64,000 bases of DNA from Nocardia wallacei (GCF_029868745.1 NZ_JARWOP010000381.1:1-64000); one strand, 5' to 3'; numbered from the stretch's first letter, positions 1 to 8,215 are shown. Translations and numbers: made by a program. The notes: generated by a model from the sequence alone, not told the origin.

Positions 1-114
1 CCCCCCCCCCCCAACACCCCCGCCCCCGGCCCCGCCCCCCGGCGGGGGGCTCGCCGCCCGCGCCGGGGGGCGGGGGCCCCCCCCCCCCCCCCCCCCCCGC
101 GCGTTGTCCCGCGC
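1..114. other. low-complexity C/G-rich tract at window edge
   Basis: The first 114 bases are almost entirely C and G, with runs of 12 and about 22 C. No reading frame, promoter or symmetrical element is visible. Such homopolymers next to a window or contig edge often mark poorly resolved sequence, so the exact bases deserve little trust. The PepSY gene's stop codon follows directly. Confidence 0.6.
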
Positions 115-477
115 TCAGTCGTCGTCGCGATCGTGGCTCAGTACCGCGCCGGAGCCCGCGTCCACGCGCACCTCGTAGTCGATGCCGTCGGTGCCGCGCA
201 CATCCACCTCCCACACCGTCACGTTGCGGTCGGTGTCCAGTTCGGCGGACTGCACCGTGCCGCCGGGCACCGCCTCGACGGCCTTGGCGGTCGCCTGCTC
301 CCGCGTGACCGCCGGATTCCCTTGCGTGTGAGCCTGATCCGGGCGCACGGCGGCGGCCGCGGTGCCGCCCGAACCGAACGATGTCAGCACCACACCGCCC
401 CCGATGACCGCGACGGCGACAGCGCCGACGAGCATCCAGCGCAGACCGTGCATGATCCGGCGAAGAAAGAGTTCCAT
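115..477 (-). CDS. membrane-anchored PepSY-domain protein
   Basis: The 120-residue product has a hydrophobic segment at about residues 12-36, an Ala/Pro-rich linker and a C-terminal PepSY domain (about residues 55-116: ATAKAVEAVPGG ... VWEVDVRGTDGIDYEVRVDA). It is probably exposed outside the membrane. The ATG at 477 was chosen because AGGAGG lies 7 nt upstream; a longer frame to 522 has no ribosome site. PepSY proteins often accompany two-component systems and are thought to inhibit or modulate partner proteins. It diverges from such a system here, across 121 bp containing three CCTGAA repeats, so it is probably a target or accessory of that system. That link is inferred. Confidence 0.88.
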   Translation of the reverse strand: MELFLRRIMHGLRWMLVGAVAVAVIGGGVVLTSFGSGGTAAAAVRPDQAHTQGNPAVTREQATAKAVEAVPGGTVQSAELDTDRNVTVWEVDVRGTDGIDYEVRVDAGSGAVLSHDRDDD

Positions 478-536
478 GGTCGAACCTCCTGGGGCGGTGA
501 TGATCTCCAACGTGGCCCTCACCCTCCCAACCCGGC

Positions 537-575
537 CCTGAAGCCAACCTGAACGGACCTGAAACCGCCTTCAGG
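537..575. promoter_or_regulatory. phased CCTGAA repeats between PepSY gene and two-component system
   Basis: CCTGAA occurs as direct repeats at 537-542, 548-553 and 558-563, followed by the inverted copy TTCAGG at 570-575. The start-to-start spacing of 11, 10 and 12 bp places them on one helical face. OmpR-family regulators usually bind direct repeats with about 10-11 bp phasing, so this is a good candidate binding site for the adjacent regulator, controlling both divergent transcripts. Confidence 0.5.
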
Positions 576-598
576 ATGCATCTGTCAGGCTAGGAGCC

Positions 599-1276
599 AT
601 GCGTTTGCTGATCGTGGAGGATGAGAAGCGTCTCGCCGATACCCTCGCCAAGGGCCTGGAGGCGGAAGGCTTCGCCGTGGATGTCGCCTACGACGGCACC
701 GACGGCCTGCATCTGGCCACCACCGGCGCCCACGATGTGATCATCCTCGACATCATGCTGCCCGGCCGCAACGGCTATCAGGTCTGCGCCGCTCTCCGTG
801 CGGCGGGCCACGAGACGCCGGTGCTGATGCTGACCGCGAAGGACGGCGAGTACGACGAGGCCGAGGGCCTGGACACCGGCGCCGACGACTATCTCCGGAA
901 ACCGTTCTCCTACGTGGTGCTGCTGGCCCGCATCCGGGCCCTGCTGCGCCGGCGCACCCGCGGCGGCGTGCCGGTGCTGAACGTCGGCGATCTGAGTCTG
1001 GACCCCAACACGCACCGCTGCTGCCGCGGCGCGGAGGAGGTGGTGCTCACCGCCAAGGAGTTCGCGGTGCTCGAGCAGCTCGCGGTGCGCGCCGGTGAGA
1101 TCGTGTCGAAAGCCGAAATCCTGGAACATGTCTGGGATTTCGCCTACGACGGCGACCCGAACATCGTCGAGGTGTACATCAGCACGTTGCGCCGCAAGAT
1201 CGACGCGCCGTTCGGCCGGCGGTCGATCACCACCGTGCGCGGCGCGGGCTACCGCTTGGTGGCCGATCGTGCCTGA
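599..1276 (+). CDS. OmpR-family response regulator
   Basis: The 225-residue protein has a receiver domain (about 1-115) and a winged-helix C-terminal domain (about 128-223). The acidic pair E7/D8, phosphoacceptor D51 in IILDIMLPG, T79 and K101 in RKPF are all present, so it should be a working phosphorylation switch. The C-terminal part shows the usual LTAKEFAVLE and VRGAGYRL segments. The gene overlaps the downstream kinase gene by 8 nt, indicating translational coupling. AGGAG lies only 2 nt before the ATG, which is tight. It likely regulates itself and the divergent PepSY gene through the CCTGAA repeats. Confidence 0.95.
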   Translation: MRLLIVEDEKRLADTLAKGLEAEGFAVDVAYDGTDGLHLATTGAHDVIILDIMLPGRNGYQVCAALRAAGHETPVLMLTAKDGEYDEAEGLDTGADDYLRKPFSYVVLLARIRALLRRRTRGGVPVLNVGDLSLDPNTHRCCRGAEEVVLTAKEFAVLEQLAVRAGEIVSKAEILEHVWDFAYDGDPNIVEVYISTLRRKIDAPFGRRSITTVRGAGYRLVADRA

Positions 1277-2762
1277 GTTACGACGCGTGCCGGGTTGGTC
1301 GGTCCTGCGGCGGCGACCGCGGTGGTTGAGTTCGGTCCGCGCGCGCACCACGGCGGCCGCCACCGCGGTCGTCGCGGTCGGGCTGGTCGCCGCGGGCGCG
1401 GCCGTGCTGGCGGTGTTGCGGCACAACCTGATCGACAGCGCGAGTCTGCAGGCGGAGATGACCGCACGCAACGTCGAGGCGCAACTCGTCCGCGGCGCCG
1501 ATCCGGCGCAACTCAAGCTGCCCGACGCGGACAATCAACCGGTGCAGGTGGTTTCGGCCGACGGTCAGGTGCTGGCCGCCGAGGACGACAAGCTGCGCGG
1601 CGAGCCGTCGATGGCCACCGGCTTCTCCGGCGCCGCGGAGGACGCCGAGGAGGAAGACGACGATGACGACGACGAGCAGCAGGGCGACAAGCCCGGCACC
1701 GCGGAGCTGGTGAACTCCTCCTCGGCGAAGGCGCTCGAGCTGCGGAACATGCGGCTCCCGATCGCCGACGACGAGACCGGCAGCCACGACTTCCGGGTCG
1801 CCGCCCTGCCCGCGACCGCGTCGGGGCAGCCCGTCACGATCTATGCCGGTGCGTCGCTCGCGACCGCCGACAAGGCCGTCTCCGGCGCCCGCAATGCCAT
1901 GCTGCTCGGCCTGCCGCCCTTACTCGTGCTGGTCGGTGGCGTCACCTGGCTGGTCACCCGTCGCGCGCTGCGCCCGGTGGAGGCGATCCGCCGCGAACTC
2001 GCCGAAATCATGGGTGGTGACCTGACCCGCCGTGTCCCCGAACCGGATTCGCACGACGAGATCGCCCGGCTGGCGGCGACGACCAACGCCACCCTCGCCG
2101 CCCTGGAGCAGTCCTCGGAACGTCAGCGCCGGTTCGTCGCCGACGCCGCGCACGAGTTGCGCAGTCCCATCGCCAGCCTGCGCACCCAGCTCGAGGTCGC
2201 CCAGGCGCATCCGCACCTGCTCGAGGTGGACGGGTTGATCGCCGACTCGGTGCGGCTCGAACATCTCGCCGCGGACCTACTGCTGCTGGCCCGCCTGGAC
2301 GCCGGCGAGCGGCCCCGCCGCGAGCCGGTGGACCTGGCGGAGCTGGTGCGAGAGGAACTCGCACACCGCGCCGCGGACGCGCATCCGGTGCTGGCCGACC
2401 TGCCCGATCTCCCCGCGCCCCTGCTCGGCAGCCGCATCCAGATCGCTCGCGTGCTGGGCAACCTCGTCGACAACGCGCAGCGTCACGCGGCCACCGCCGT
2501 ACGGGTCACCGTGCGCCGGACGGGCGGCACGGTGGCGCTGGAGGTCAGCGACGACGGGCGCGGCATCGCGCCCGCCGACCGCGAGCGCGTGTTCCAGCGC
2601 TTCGTCCGGCTCGACGATGCGCGCAGCCGCGACGAGGGCGGTGCGGGCCTGGGGCTCGCCATCGTGCGCGATGTGGTCGACCGCCACGGTGGCGAGATCC
2701 GGGTGGACGACGGCCCCGCGGGCGGCGCGCGCTTCACCGTGGTGTTCCCCGCCGCGCCGTAG
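1269..2762 (+). CDS. sensor histidine kinase with polyacidic extracytoplasmic loop
   Basis: Start GTG at 1269 overlaps the regulator's stop by 8 nt and gives 497 residues. Order: TM1 (about 28-50), extracytoplasmic loop (51-207), TM2 (208-230), HAMP (about 231-283), HisKA with phosphoacceptor H295 in AHELRSP, and HATPase with N402 (NLVDNAQ), DDGRGI and GAGLGLAI. The kinase core is intact. The loop is unusual: residues 124-137 are almost continuous Asp/Glu, which could bind a divalent cation or a basic peptide. The partner is the preceding response regulator. The nature of the signal is inference from charge only. Confidence 0.95.
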   Translation: MPELRRVPGWSVLRRRPRWLSSVRARTTAAATAVVAVGLVAAGAAVLAVLRHNLIDSASLQAEMTARNVEAQLVRGADPAQLKLPDADNQPVQVVSADGQVLAAEDDKLRGEPSMATGFSGAAEDAEEEDDDDDDEQQGDKPGTAELVNSSSAKALELRNMRLPIADDETGSHDFRVAALPATASGQPVTIYAGASLATADKAVSGARNAMLLGLPPLLVLVGGVTWLVTRRALRPVEAIRRELAEIMGGDLTRRVPEPDSHDEIARLAATTNATLAALEQSSERQRRFVADAAHELRSPIASLRTQLEVAQAHPHLLEVDGLIADSVRLEHLAADLLLLARLDAGERPRREPVDLAELVREELAHRAADAHPVLADLPDLPAPLLGSRIQIARVLGNLVDNAQRHAATAVRVTVRRTGGTVALEVSDDGRGIAPADRERVFQRFVRLDDARSRDEGGAGLGLAIVRDVVDRHGGEIRVDDGPAGGARFTVVFPAAP

Positions 2763-2777
2763 GCGGCCGCCGCGAAC

Positions 2778-3176
2778 TCAGTTGGGCTGCGCCGCATCCA
2801 CCTTCAGCGTGATCGGGGTGTCCGCCGATACCGAGGTACCCGCGGCGGGTGACTGGTCGGTGATCGTCCAGGCGGTGGTGTGGCTGGACGAATCGTTCAT
2901 CACGTCCCGCCCGTCGGCCGCGGTGATGGAGCTGATCGCGAAGCACAGGCCCGCGCCGACGACGGTCTCGCCGAGTTGCTTGCCGCGGAAGTCGGGCACC
3001 GCCTGCGGCCACGACTGCTCGTTGCAGGGTTTGGCCGCGGGCTGCGCCGCACCGCTCGATGTGGTGGCCGGGGTGGACCCACCGGCCGTCGTGTCCTGCC
3101 CGCCGTCCGAGGACCCGCACGCCCCGCAGGCGAGCGCGACGGTCAGGGTGAACACGGATATCGCGATGCGACGCAT
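2778..3176 (-). CDS. secreted or lipid-anchored PASTA-domain protein
   Basis: The 132-residue product begins with a basic n-region and hydrophobic signal sequence (about 1-22) ending in ALACGAC, an imperfect lipobox. A Ser/Thr/Gly/Ala-rich linker (about 25-50) precedes one PASTA domain (about 60-130: VPDFRGKQLGETV ... SPAAGTSVSADTPITLKV). PASTA domains bind muropeptides or beta-lactams in Ser/Thr kinases and penicillin-binding proteins; single-PASTA exported proteins are common in actinomycetes and mostly uncharacterised. The ATG at 3176 has GAGGA about 6 nt upstream; the frame extends to 3278 but lacks a signal sequence there. It converges on the kinase gene with 15 bp between stops. Confidence 0.85.
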   Translation of the reverse strand: MRRIAISVFTLTVALACGACGSSDGGQDTTAGGSTPATTSSGAAQPAAKPCNEQSWPQAVPDFRGKQLGETVVGAGLCFAISSITAADGRDVMNDSSSHTTAWTITDQSPAAGTSVSADTPITLKVDAAQPN

Positions 3177-3801
3177 ACGTTTTCCTCTACGTCCACGGAC
3201 CGGTGCCCGGCCCTCGAGTTGCGTCACGCACCCTAATAGGGGCGGCCGCCACGGCCCGCAGGGGGTAGGAGGAATCATCGCCTGCCGCGGCCGGGCCCGG
3301 GGGCCCGGCGCGCAGTGCGTTGGTCGGCGGACCTACGCGGCCGACGGTCGATGCCGGGCGGTGAGGTCCGAGGGCCGCAGCACATCTCGGACCCCACCCG
3401 ATCGGCGGTGCGATAGACCGCGAGCCGGTGGATTCGTAAGATCCGCCCGCCGAGAATTGTGCCTCCGAAACTTCCGCCCGGCAGTGGTTTTCGCTGTTAC
3501 GACCTGATGAAAATCCGATAGCGGCATGTTGCGCACCGTGTTCCTTCCGCCACCCGCGACGCTCGATACCCCCGGTGATCGCGGCCACAACCGTGCCGAA
3601 ACAGTGAAATCCGCCATGGGCGACATCCGAGACAATTCGCTCGCATTCGGACAGAACTCCCGAAAACAATTGCGGCAGAACGTATCAGCGGGACATCCCA
3701 CGGTATTCGGGCGCCGCCGGCGACCCACACTGCCGGTTGCCGGGCGATTGCGGCGCGACCTACCGTGAATGCGCTGATTACCGAAGAATGGAGAGATTTC
3801 C
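3177..3801. other. 625-bp stretch without a convincing gene
   Basis: Several frames stay open here on both strands, but their translations are Arg/Pro-rich, show no family resemblance and lack good ribosome sites. Base composition from about 3400 to 3790 is less GC-rich than the flanks, as expected for an untranslated region. It contains the promoter of the PASTA gene on the right-hand side of that gene and presumably that of the small peptide at 3802. No terminator, tRNA or clear repeat was recognised. Confidence 0.5.
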
Positions 3802-3906
3802 GTGCCGATCATCGACCTCGGGTCGTCCGCCCTGAACCTGGCCAACGTCGTCACCTCGATCGCCGCCAACGTCACCTATATCCTGCAGGCCTGGGGTCTG
3901 GCCTAG
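3802..3906 (+). CDS. candidate 34-residue small hydrophobic peptide
   Basis: A GTG preceded by GGAGAG at a spacing of 6 nt opens a 34-codon frame ending in TAG. The peptide starts VPIIDLGSSALN, has an amphipathic or membrane-seeking middle (VVTSIAANVTYIL) and ends QAWGLA, with a single acidic residue and no basic ones. Third codon positions are mostly G or C, as in real genes here. It stands alone, 92 bp upstream of the hypothetical gene at 3999. Size and character suit a small membrane-associated or signalling peptide. I do not recognise a family; coding status is inferred from ribosome site and codon use. Confidence 0.5.
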   Translation: MPIIDLGSSALNLANVVTSIAANVTYILQAWGLA

Positions 3907-3998
3907 TTCCGCCCCGCGCGTTTGCCGGGTATTCGTCGCAGCATCCCCGCGGGCCGCTATCCTGGACGCGGGGCCAACGGCACGGGAGGGGATGTTGA

Positions 3999-4361
3999 AT
4001 GCCAAGTCTTTCCGCGCGTTTGCAGGACATGATCATTATCGCGAGCCAGTGCGACACCACGGCGGAGGCCGTGGAACTGGCGGAAGTACTGGATCGGCTG
4101 GTGCGTGAATTCCGCGTCGGTGTGGACACCGGCGAGGACCGCGTCCGGCTGGTCAGGCTGTGCGCCGAGGCGGGTGTGGCGGTGCGCGACGCCCTGTCAC
4201 GCACCGGTCCCGCCGACTACGACGAGCCGGAACCACCGCCGCAACCCGCGCGGGTCTCCGAAGAGGAGCCCGTGATCAGTATCGATGGTCCGTTCGGGCT
4301 GTCGCCGCAGCGGGTCCGGCTGCAATCCCGCGACGCGGCGTACGACCGCCGCCCGCGGTGA
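3999..4361 (+). CDS. hypothetical protein, 120 aa
   Basis: The ATG at 3999 follows a strong GGGAGGGG 7 nt upstream. The first 75 residues look helical and globular (AEAVELAEVLDRLVREFRVGV; VRLVRLCAEAGVAVRDAL), followed by a Pro/Glu-rich, probably disordered tail. No signal peptide or membrane segment is present, so it should be cytoplasmic. It converges with the CBS-domain gene, their stops 3 bp apart. I do not recognise the family; reading-frame quality and the ribosome site support it as a true gene. Confidence 0.75.
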   Translation: MPSLSARLQDMIIIASQCDTTAEAVELAEVLDRLVREFRVGVDTGEDRVRLVRLCAEAGVAVRDALSRTGPADYDEPEPPPQPARVSEEEPVISIDGPFGLSPQRVRLQSRDAAYDRRPR

Positions 4362-4364
4362 CGA

Positions 4365-4793
4365 TCAGCCGAGCAGGTACTGTTCCAGGTGCTCACGCTC
4401 GGTCTCCAGCTCGGATATGGCGCTCTTGACCACATCACCGATGCTGACGATGCCGACCATCCGGCCGTCGCGCAGCACCGGCAGATGCCGGATCCGATGA
4501 TCGGTCATCGTGGTGCGCAGCGTCTCGACGCGGTCGTCGGGCGAGCAGGTGTGCACCACCGTCGTCATGATCTCGGTGACCGGCCGGTCGAGCAGGTCCG
4601 GCCCCACCGCGTGCAGGCGGCGGACGATATCTCGCTCGGAGACGATGCCGTCCAGCGCGACGCCGTCCGCCGACACCACCACCGCGCCCACATTCCGCTC
4701 GGCCAGCACCGCGAGCAACTCTCGCACCGGCGTCCGCGGTGCGATCGTGACCACGTCGGTCCCCTTCTTGCGCAGGATCTCGGAAATTCGCAT
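4365..4793 (-). CDS. tandem CBS-domain protein
   Basis: The 142-residue protein consists of two CBS domains: about 5-65 (VGAVVVSADGVALDGIVSERDIVRRL) and about 73-130 (RIRHLPVLRDGRMVGIVSIGDVV), plus a helical tail. Free-standing CBS pairs bind adenine nucleotides or related ligands and act as energy or redox sensors; this architecture resembles hypoxia-linked CBS proteins of mycobacteria, though it is not clearly the Hrp1 orthologue. It is transcribed alone, converging with the gene at 3999. Given the respiratory genes in the window a role in energy sensing is plausible but not shown. Confidence 0.9.
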   Translation of the reverse strand: MRISEILRKKGTDVVTIAPRTPVRELLAVLAERNVGAVVVSADGVALDGIVSERDIVRRLHAVGPDLLDRPVTEIMTTVVHTCSPDDRVETLRTTMTDHRIRHLPVLRDGRMVGIVSIGDVVKSAISELETEREHLEQYLLG

Positions 4794-4962
4794 AGGTTGC
4801 CACCATCCGTTCTTGCCCTTCGGTGCTTCTCAGGATCTCGCGTTTCGGCCGTGACGACCAGCAAAGATTCCGCGCGGGACGATCAACCGGACGGTCAGGT
4901 CCCCCGACGCGACCCACCGCAGTCGGCGAACCTGCCCCGGCGCCGGGCACCGCGGACGTAGC

Positions 4963-5382
4963 ATGCGAAAGGTGGCCGATGCGAACCGTCCCGCCGTGCT
5001 GCGGGTGCTCGTGTATTCGAGCGAATCCGACACCCGCCGCCAGGTGATGCTGGCGCTGGGCAAACATCCCCATCCCGAGCTGCCGCCGATCGAGTACGTC
5101 GAGGTGGCGACCGCGCCCGTACTCGTCCAGCACATGGATGCCGGCGGTATCGACCTGGCGATCCTCGACGGTGAGGCGGCGCCGACCGGCGGGATGGGCC
5201 TGGCCAAGCAACTCAAGGACGAACTCGACAGTTGTCCGCCGATCGTGGTGCTCACCGGCCGCGCCGACGACGCCTGGCTCGCGAACTGGTCCCGCGCCGA
5301 GGCCGCGGTGCCGCACCCGATCGACCCGTTCCAACTCACCGAGGCGGTGACGGGTCTCCTGCGCAGCCGCTCGGCGGCCTGA
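4963..5382 (+). CDS. atypical response-regulator receiver protein (Rv3143-like)
   Basis: This 139-residue stand-alone receiver closely resembles M. tuberculosis Rv3143, which lies just upstream of nuoA in mycobacteria. The phosphoacceptor D69 (LAILDGEAAPTGG) and T98 (VVLTGR) are kept. The acidic pair that binds Mg is replaced by S19/S20 (VLVYSSES), and the conserved Lys is His118 (VPHPIDP). It has no output domain. It may therefore work without phosphorylation, by protein-protein contact. Its association with nuo suggests a role in complex I expression or assembly; this is inference. Here an MFS/LysR pair separates it from nuoA. Confidence 0.88.
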   Translation: MRKVADANRPAVLRVLVYSSESDTRRQVMLALGKHPHPELPPIEYVEVATAPVLVQHMDAGGIDLAILDGEAAPTGGMGLAKQLKDELDSCPPIVVLTGRADDAWLANWSRAEAAVPHPIDPFQLTEAVTGLLRSRSAA

Positions 5383-5390
5383 CGGACGAC

Positions 5391-6590
5391 TCAGCTTCCC
5401 CGCGGCGCTTTCCCGAGGGCGGCCGCCGCTGCCGCGACGATCACCAGCCCCGTGCCGAGCCACAGCGCAGCAGCCGGACCTCCACCGTCGACGGCACGGC
5501 CCCCGCCGAGCGCGCCGACCGCGATGGCGGCATTGAACACCGCGACGAGGATTGCCGAGGCGGCCTCACGGGCGCCGGGCGCCGCCATCAAGGTCCACGA
5601 CTGCGTGCTCACCGAGACGCCGCCATAGGCGACACCCCACACCAGCAGCAGCAGCGCGCCCGCCCACACCGGTGAGCCGCCCGCACACGCCAGCACGGCC
5701 ATCGCGGCGGCCAGTCCCGCGCAGATGATCAGCACAGCGCGCCGCGGTGCACGCGATGCAATCCTGCCGAACAGGAAAGTACCCAGTACACCGGCGATTC
5801 CGTAGCCGAGCAGTAGCGCGCTCACCGTGGCGGCGTCGGCGTGCGTCCGCTGTTCGAGCACCGGCCGGATATAGGTGTAGGCGGCGAAATGACCGGCGAC
5901 GAGCAACGCCACCACGATCATGCCGGTGCGCAAGCGGGTGTCGGCCAGCAGCCGCGGCAGTTCGGTCAGTGAGACGCCCCGCTCGGGCGGCAGCGCGGGC
6001 AGGATCGCGGCCGCTGTCACGGCGACCAGCAGTGCCAGGACCGCGGCCGCGGCGAAGGCCGACCGCCAGCCCGCGAGCGCCCCGAGATACGTGCCTGCCG
6101 GGACGCCCAGCACCGAGGCGACGGCGATCCCGCTGAAGATCACCGAGGTGGCCGCCCCGACCGATCGCGGCGGCACCAGCCGCACCCCGAGACTGCCCGA
6201 GATCGCCCATACCCCGCCCATGCCGACGCCGACCAGCACCCGGCCCGCCACCAGCACCGCGAAATTCGGGGCCACCGCGCACAGCAGATTGCCCGCCGCC
6301 ACCACGAGCAGCAGCACCGGCAGGGATCGCCGTCGATCGATCCGGCCCAGCGCCGCCATCAGCAACGGCGCGGTCATCGCCAGCAGTCCGGTGATCGTCA
6401 GCGCGAGTCCGGCCAGTCCGCCGGAGACGCGCAGCGCCTCGCTCATCGGCGTGAGCAGGCCGACGGGGAGCATCTCCGAGGTCACTACGGTGAAGGTGCC
6501 CACCGCCACCACCGCCACCGCGGTCCACCGGCGCGACGAAAGATGATGCGGTGCAGCGCTTTCCGTATCGATCGTATCGATTTCCGTCAT
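5391..6590 (-). CDS. MFS transporter, DHA1-type drug/sugar efflux
   Basis: About 399 residues and twelve predicted membrane segments. Early segments include FTVVTSEMLPVGLLTPM and the motif GRVLVGVGMGGVWAI, typical of the AraJ/PbuE-like branch of DHA1 exporters. The ATG at 6590 was taken; the frame extends to a TTG at 6602 without a better ribosome site. It diverges from a LysR regulator across 97 bp, the classic arrangement for a regulator controlling an efflux pump. The substrate cannot be deduced. Stop lies 8 bp from that of the receiver gene, with which it converges. Confidence 0.9.
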   Translation of the reverse strand: MTEIDTIDTESAAPHHLSSRRWTAVAVVAVGTFTVVTSEMLPVGLLTPMSEALRVSGGLAGLALTITGLLAMTAPLLMAALGRIDRRRSLPVLLLVVAAGNLLCAVAPNFAVLVAGRVLVGVGMGGVWAISGSLGVRLVPPRSVGAATSVIFSGIAVASVLGVPAGTYLGALAGWRSAFAAAAVLALLVAVTAAAILPALPPERGVSLTELPRLLADTRLRTGMIVVALLVAGHFAAYTYIRPVLEQRTHADAATVSALLLGYGIAGVLGTFLFGRIASRAPRRAVLIICAGLAAAMAVLACAGGSPVWAGALLLLVWGVAYGGVSVSTQSWTLMAAPGAREAASAILVAVFNAAIAVGALGGGRAVDGGGPAAALWLGTGLVIVAAAAAALGKAPRGS

Positions 6591-6687
6591 AGCACCAGCC
6601 AACCGGCCGCATCCGCGCGGAACAACGGCGATGTGCTCATCCTTCTATTAGCCGGACTCATCGACCGAGGGAGAGGCGCTCGACGGC

Positions 6688-7563
6688 ATGGACCTGCGCG
6701 AACTGGAGGCCTTCCTGGCCGTGGCCGAGGAACTGCACTTCGGCCGGGCCGGGGCCCGGCTGTACGTGTCACAGAGCCGGGTGTCGCAGCTGCTGCGGTC
6801 GCTGGAGCACCGCATCGGCGGGCGGCTGGTCGAGCGCACCAGCCGCCGGGTGAGCCTCACTCCGCTGGGGCGGCAACTGTTTCCGGAGTTGCGCACCGCC
6901 TACGACCGATTGCGCGCCACCCTCGATTCGGCCTGCGCGACGGCGCAGGGCGTGCGCGGTGTGCTGCGGGTCGGATTCCAGGGCAGCGCGGACGAACGAA
7001 TCCTGGCCGCCCTCGCCACGTTCCGGGACACGCACGCCGAATGCACCGTCGAGTTGGTGGAGATTCCGTACGCCGATCCGTTCGGTCCGGTGCGACGCCA
7101 CGAGGTGGACACCGCTCTCGCGCTGCTGCCGATCGCCGAGGCCGATCTCGTCGTCGGGCCGGTGCTGCCGGCCCGGCCGCAGGTGCTCGTGCTTCCCGTC
7201 GCGCACCCGCTCGCGTCGCGGGAGACCCTGGCCGCCGCGGAACTCGCCGAGTGCCCGCTGATCGGGATCGCCGACACCGCGCCGCGGTACTGGCGCGACG
7301 CCCACGCCCCGCGCCGCACACCCGACGGCCGCGAGATACCCGCCGGGCCCGCGGTATTCACGACCCAGGAGGCGATCGCCGCCGTGGCGGCCGGGCGCGG
7401 CGGACTGTTGCTGTGCGACACCACGGCGGCCTACCATCGGCGGCCGGACCTCACCTGTGTTCCGGTGCACGGCATCCCGGACTCCCGGGTCGCGCTGATT
7501 TGGCATCGCGATCGAGACAGCGGACGCGTGCACGCTTTCGCGCGCGCTCTCGCTGTCACCTGA
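6688..7563 (+). CDS. LysR-family transcriptional regulator
   Basis: The 291-residue protein has an N-terminal winged helix (1-60; LEAFLAVAEELHFGRAGARL then SRVSQLLRSLE) and a LysR substrate-binding domain (about 90-288) starting GVLRVGFQGS. Length and layout are normal. A purine-rich GGGAGAGG lies about 12 nt upstream. It is divergent from the MFS gene and most likely controls it and itself from the shared 97-bp region. The effector is unknown. It is read toward the nuo operon, 271 bp upstream of nuoA, so read-through into nuo is possible. Confidence 0.92.
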   Translation: MDLRELEAFLAVAEELHFGRAGARLYVSQSRVSQLLRSLEHRIGGRLVERTSRRVSLTPLGRQLFPELRTAYDRLRATLDSACATAQGVRGVLRVGFQGSADERILAALATFRDTHAECTVELVEIPYADPFGPVRRHEVDTALALLPIAEADLVVGPVLPARPQVLVLPVAHPLASRETLAAAELAECPLIGIADTAPRYWRDAHAPRRTPDGREIPAGPAVFTTQEAIAAVAAGRGGLLLCDTTAAYHRRPDLTCVPVHGIPDSRVALIWHRDRDSGRVHAFARALAVT

Positions 7564-7834
7564 CGGCCTCATTCTGCCGGTTCAGTCATAAGTGCCAGTT
7601 CCGAATTCGATCAAAGAGCGCCCGCAAACGGCACGCATTCAGAAAGATCAGTTGTAGGCTGTGCCCAAGCTCACACCAGTGCGGGCGTCGATATGAGCCC
7701 CGTTCGTCCGGTTCTCCCCTATCGTCCGCACCCCGCTGAGCCATGCCCTGGGGCGCGACTGGCCCGGCAGACGACGATGTCAGCCCGCCTCGGCAACTGC
7801 CGGCTGTGTCCGCAAGGGAAGGGGTAGTGCAGTT
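7564..7834. promoter_or_regulatory. upstream region of the nuo operon
   Basis: This 271-bp gap must hold the nuoA promoter and a leader. I see no convincing -35/-10 pair or known riboswitch. GGGAAGGGG about 12 nt before the nuoA GTG is the likely ribosome site, slightly distant. Open frames here read as nonsense proteins. Confidence 0.4.
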
Positions 7835-8215
7835 GTGAACACCGAGGTACCAACCCTTGTGCTGGGCGCGATCGCGGCGGCGTTCGCGGTCATCTCCGTC
7901 CTGCTGGCCGCGGTGATCGGCCCCAAGCGCTACAACCGCGCCAAACTCGAGGCCTACGAGTGCGGTATCGAGCCGACGCCGCATGCCGTCGGCGGCGGGC
8001 CGGGAAATGCTGCGGGGCAGCGGTTTCCGGTGAAGTACTACCTCACCGCGATGCTGTTCATCATCTTCGACATCGAGATCGTGTTCCTGTACCCGTGGGC
8101 GGTCCACTTCGACGCGCTCGGGGTCTTCGGTCTCGCCGCCATGGCCCTGTTCATCTTCAACGTCTCGGTCGCCTACGCCTACGAGTGGCGGCGCGGCGGA
8201 TTGAGCTGGGACTGA
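7835..8215 (+). CDS. nuoA: NADH-quinone oxidoreductase subunit A
   Basis: First gene of the complex I operon. The 126-residue product has three membrane helices (about 8-28, 66-88, 95-117) and the hallmarks YECGIEP and the acidic [12 protein letters not shown]. NuoA lies in the membrane arm near the quinone site with NuoH, J and K. The GTG at 7835 is the only workable start, because a GTG 8 nt upstream runs into a stop after three codons. nuoB begins 38 bp downstream. Confidence 0.97.
   Translation: MNTEVPTLVLGAIAAAFAVISVLLAAVIGPKRYNRAKLEAYECGIEPTPHAVGGGPGNAAGQRFPVKYYLTAMLFIIFDIEIVFLYPWAVHFDALGVFGLAAMALFIFNVSVAYAYEWRRGGLSWD

Noticed and set aside
3333-3875. 180-codon minus-strand open frame in the PASTA-peptide gap
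   Set aside because: Arg/Pro-rich, no family resemblance, no ribosome site, and overlaps the better-supported 34-codon peptide on the other strand.
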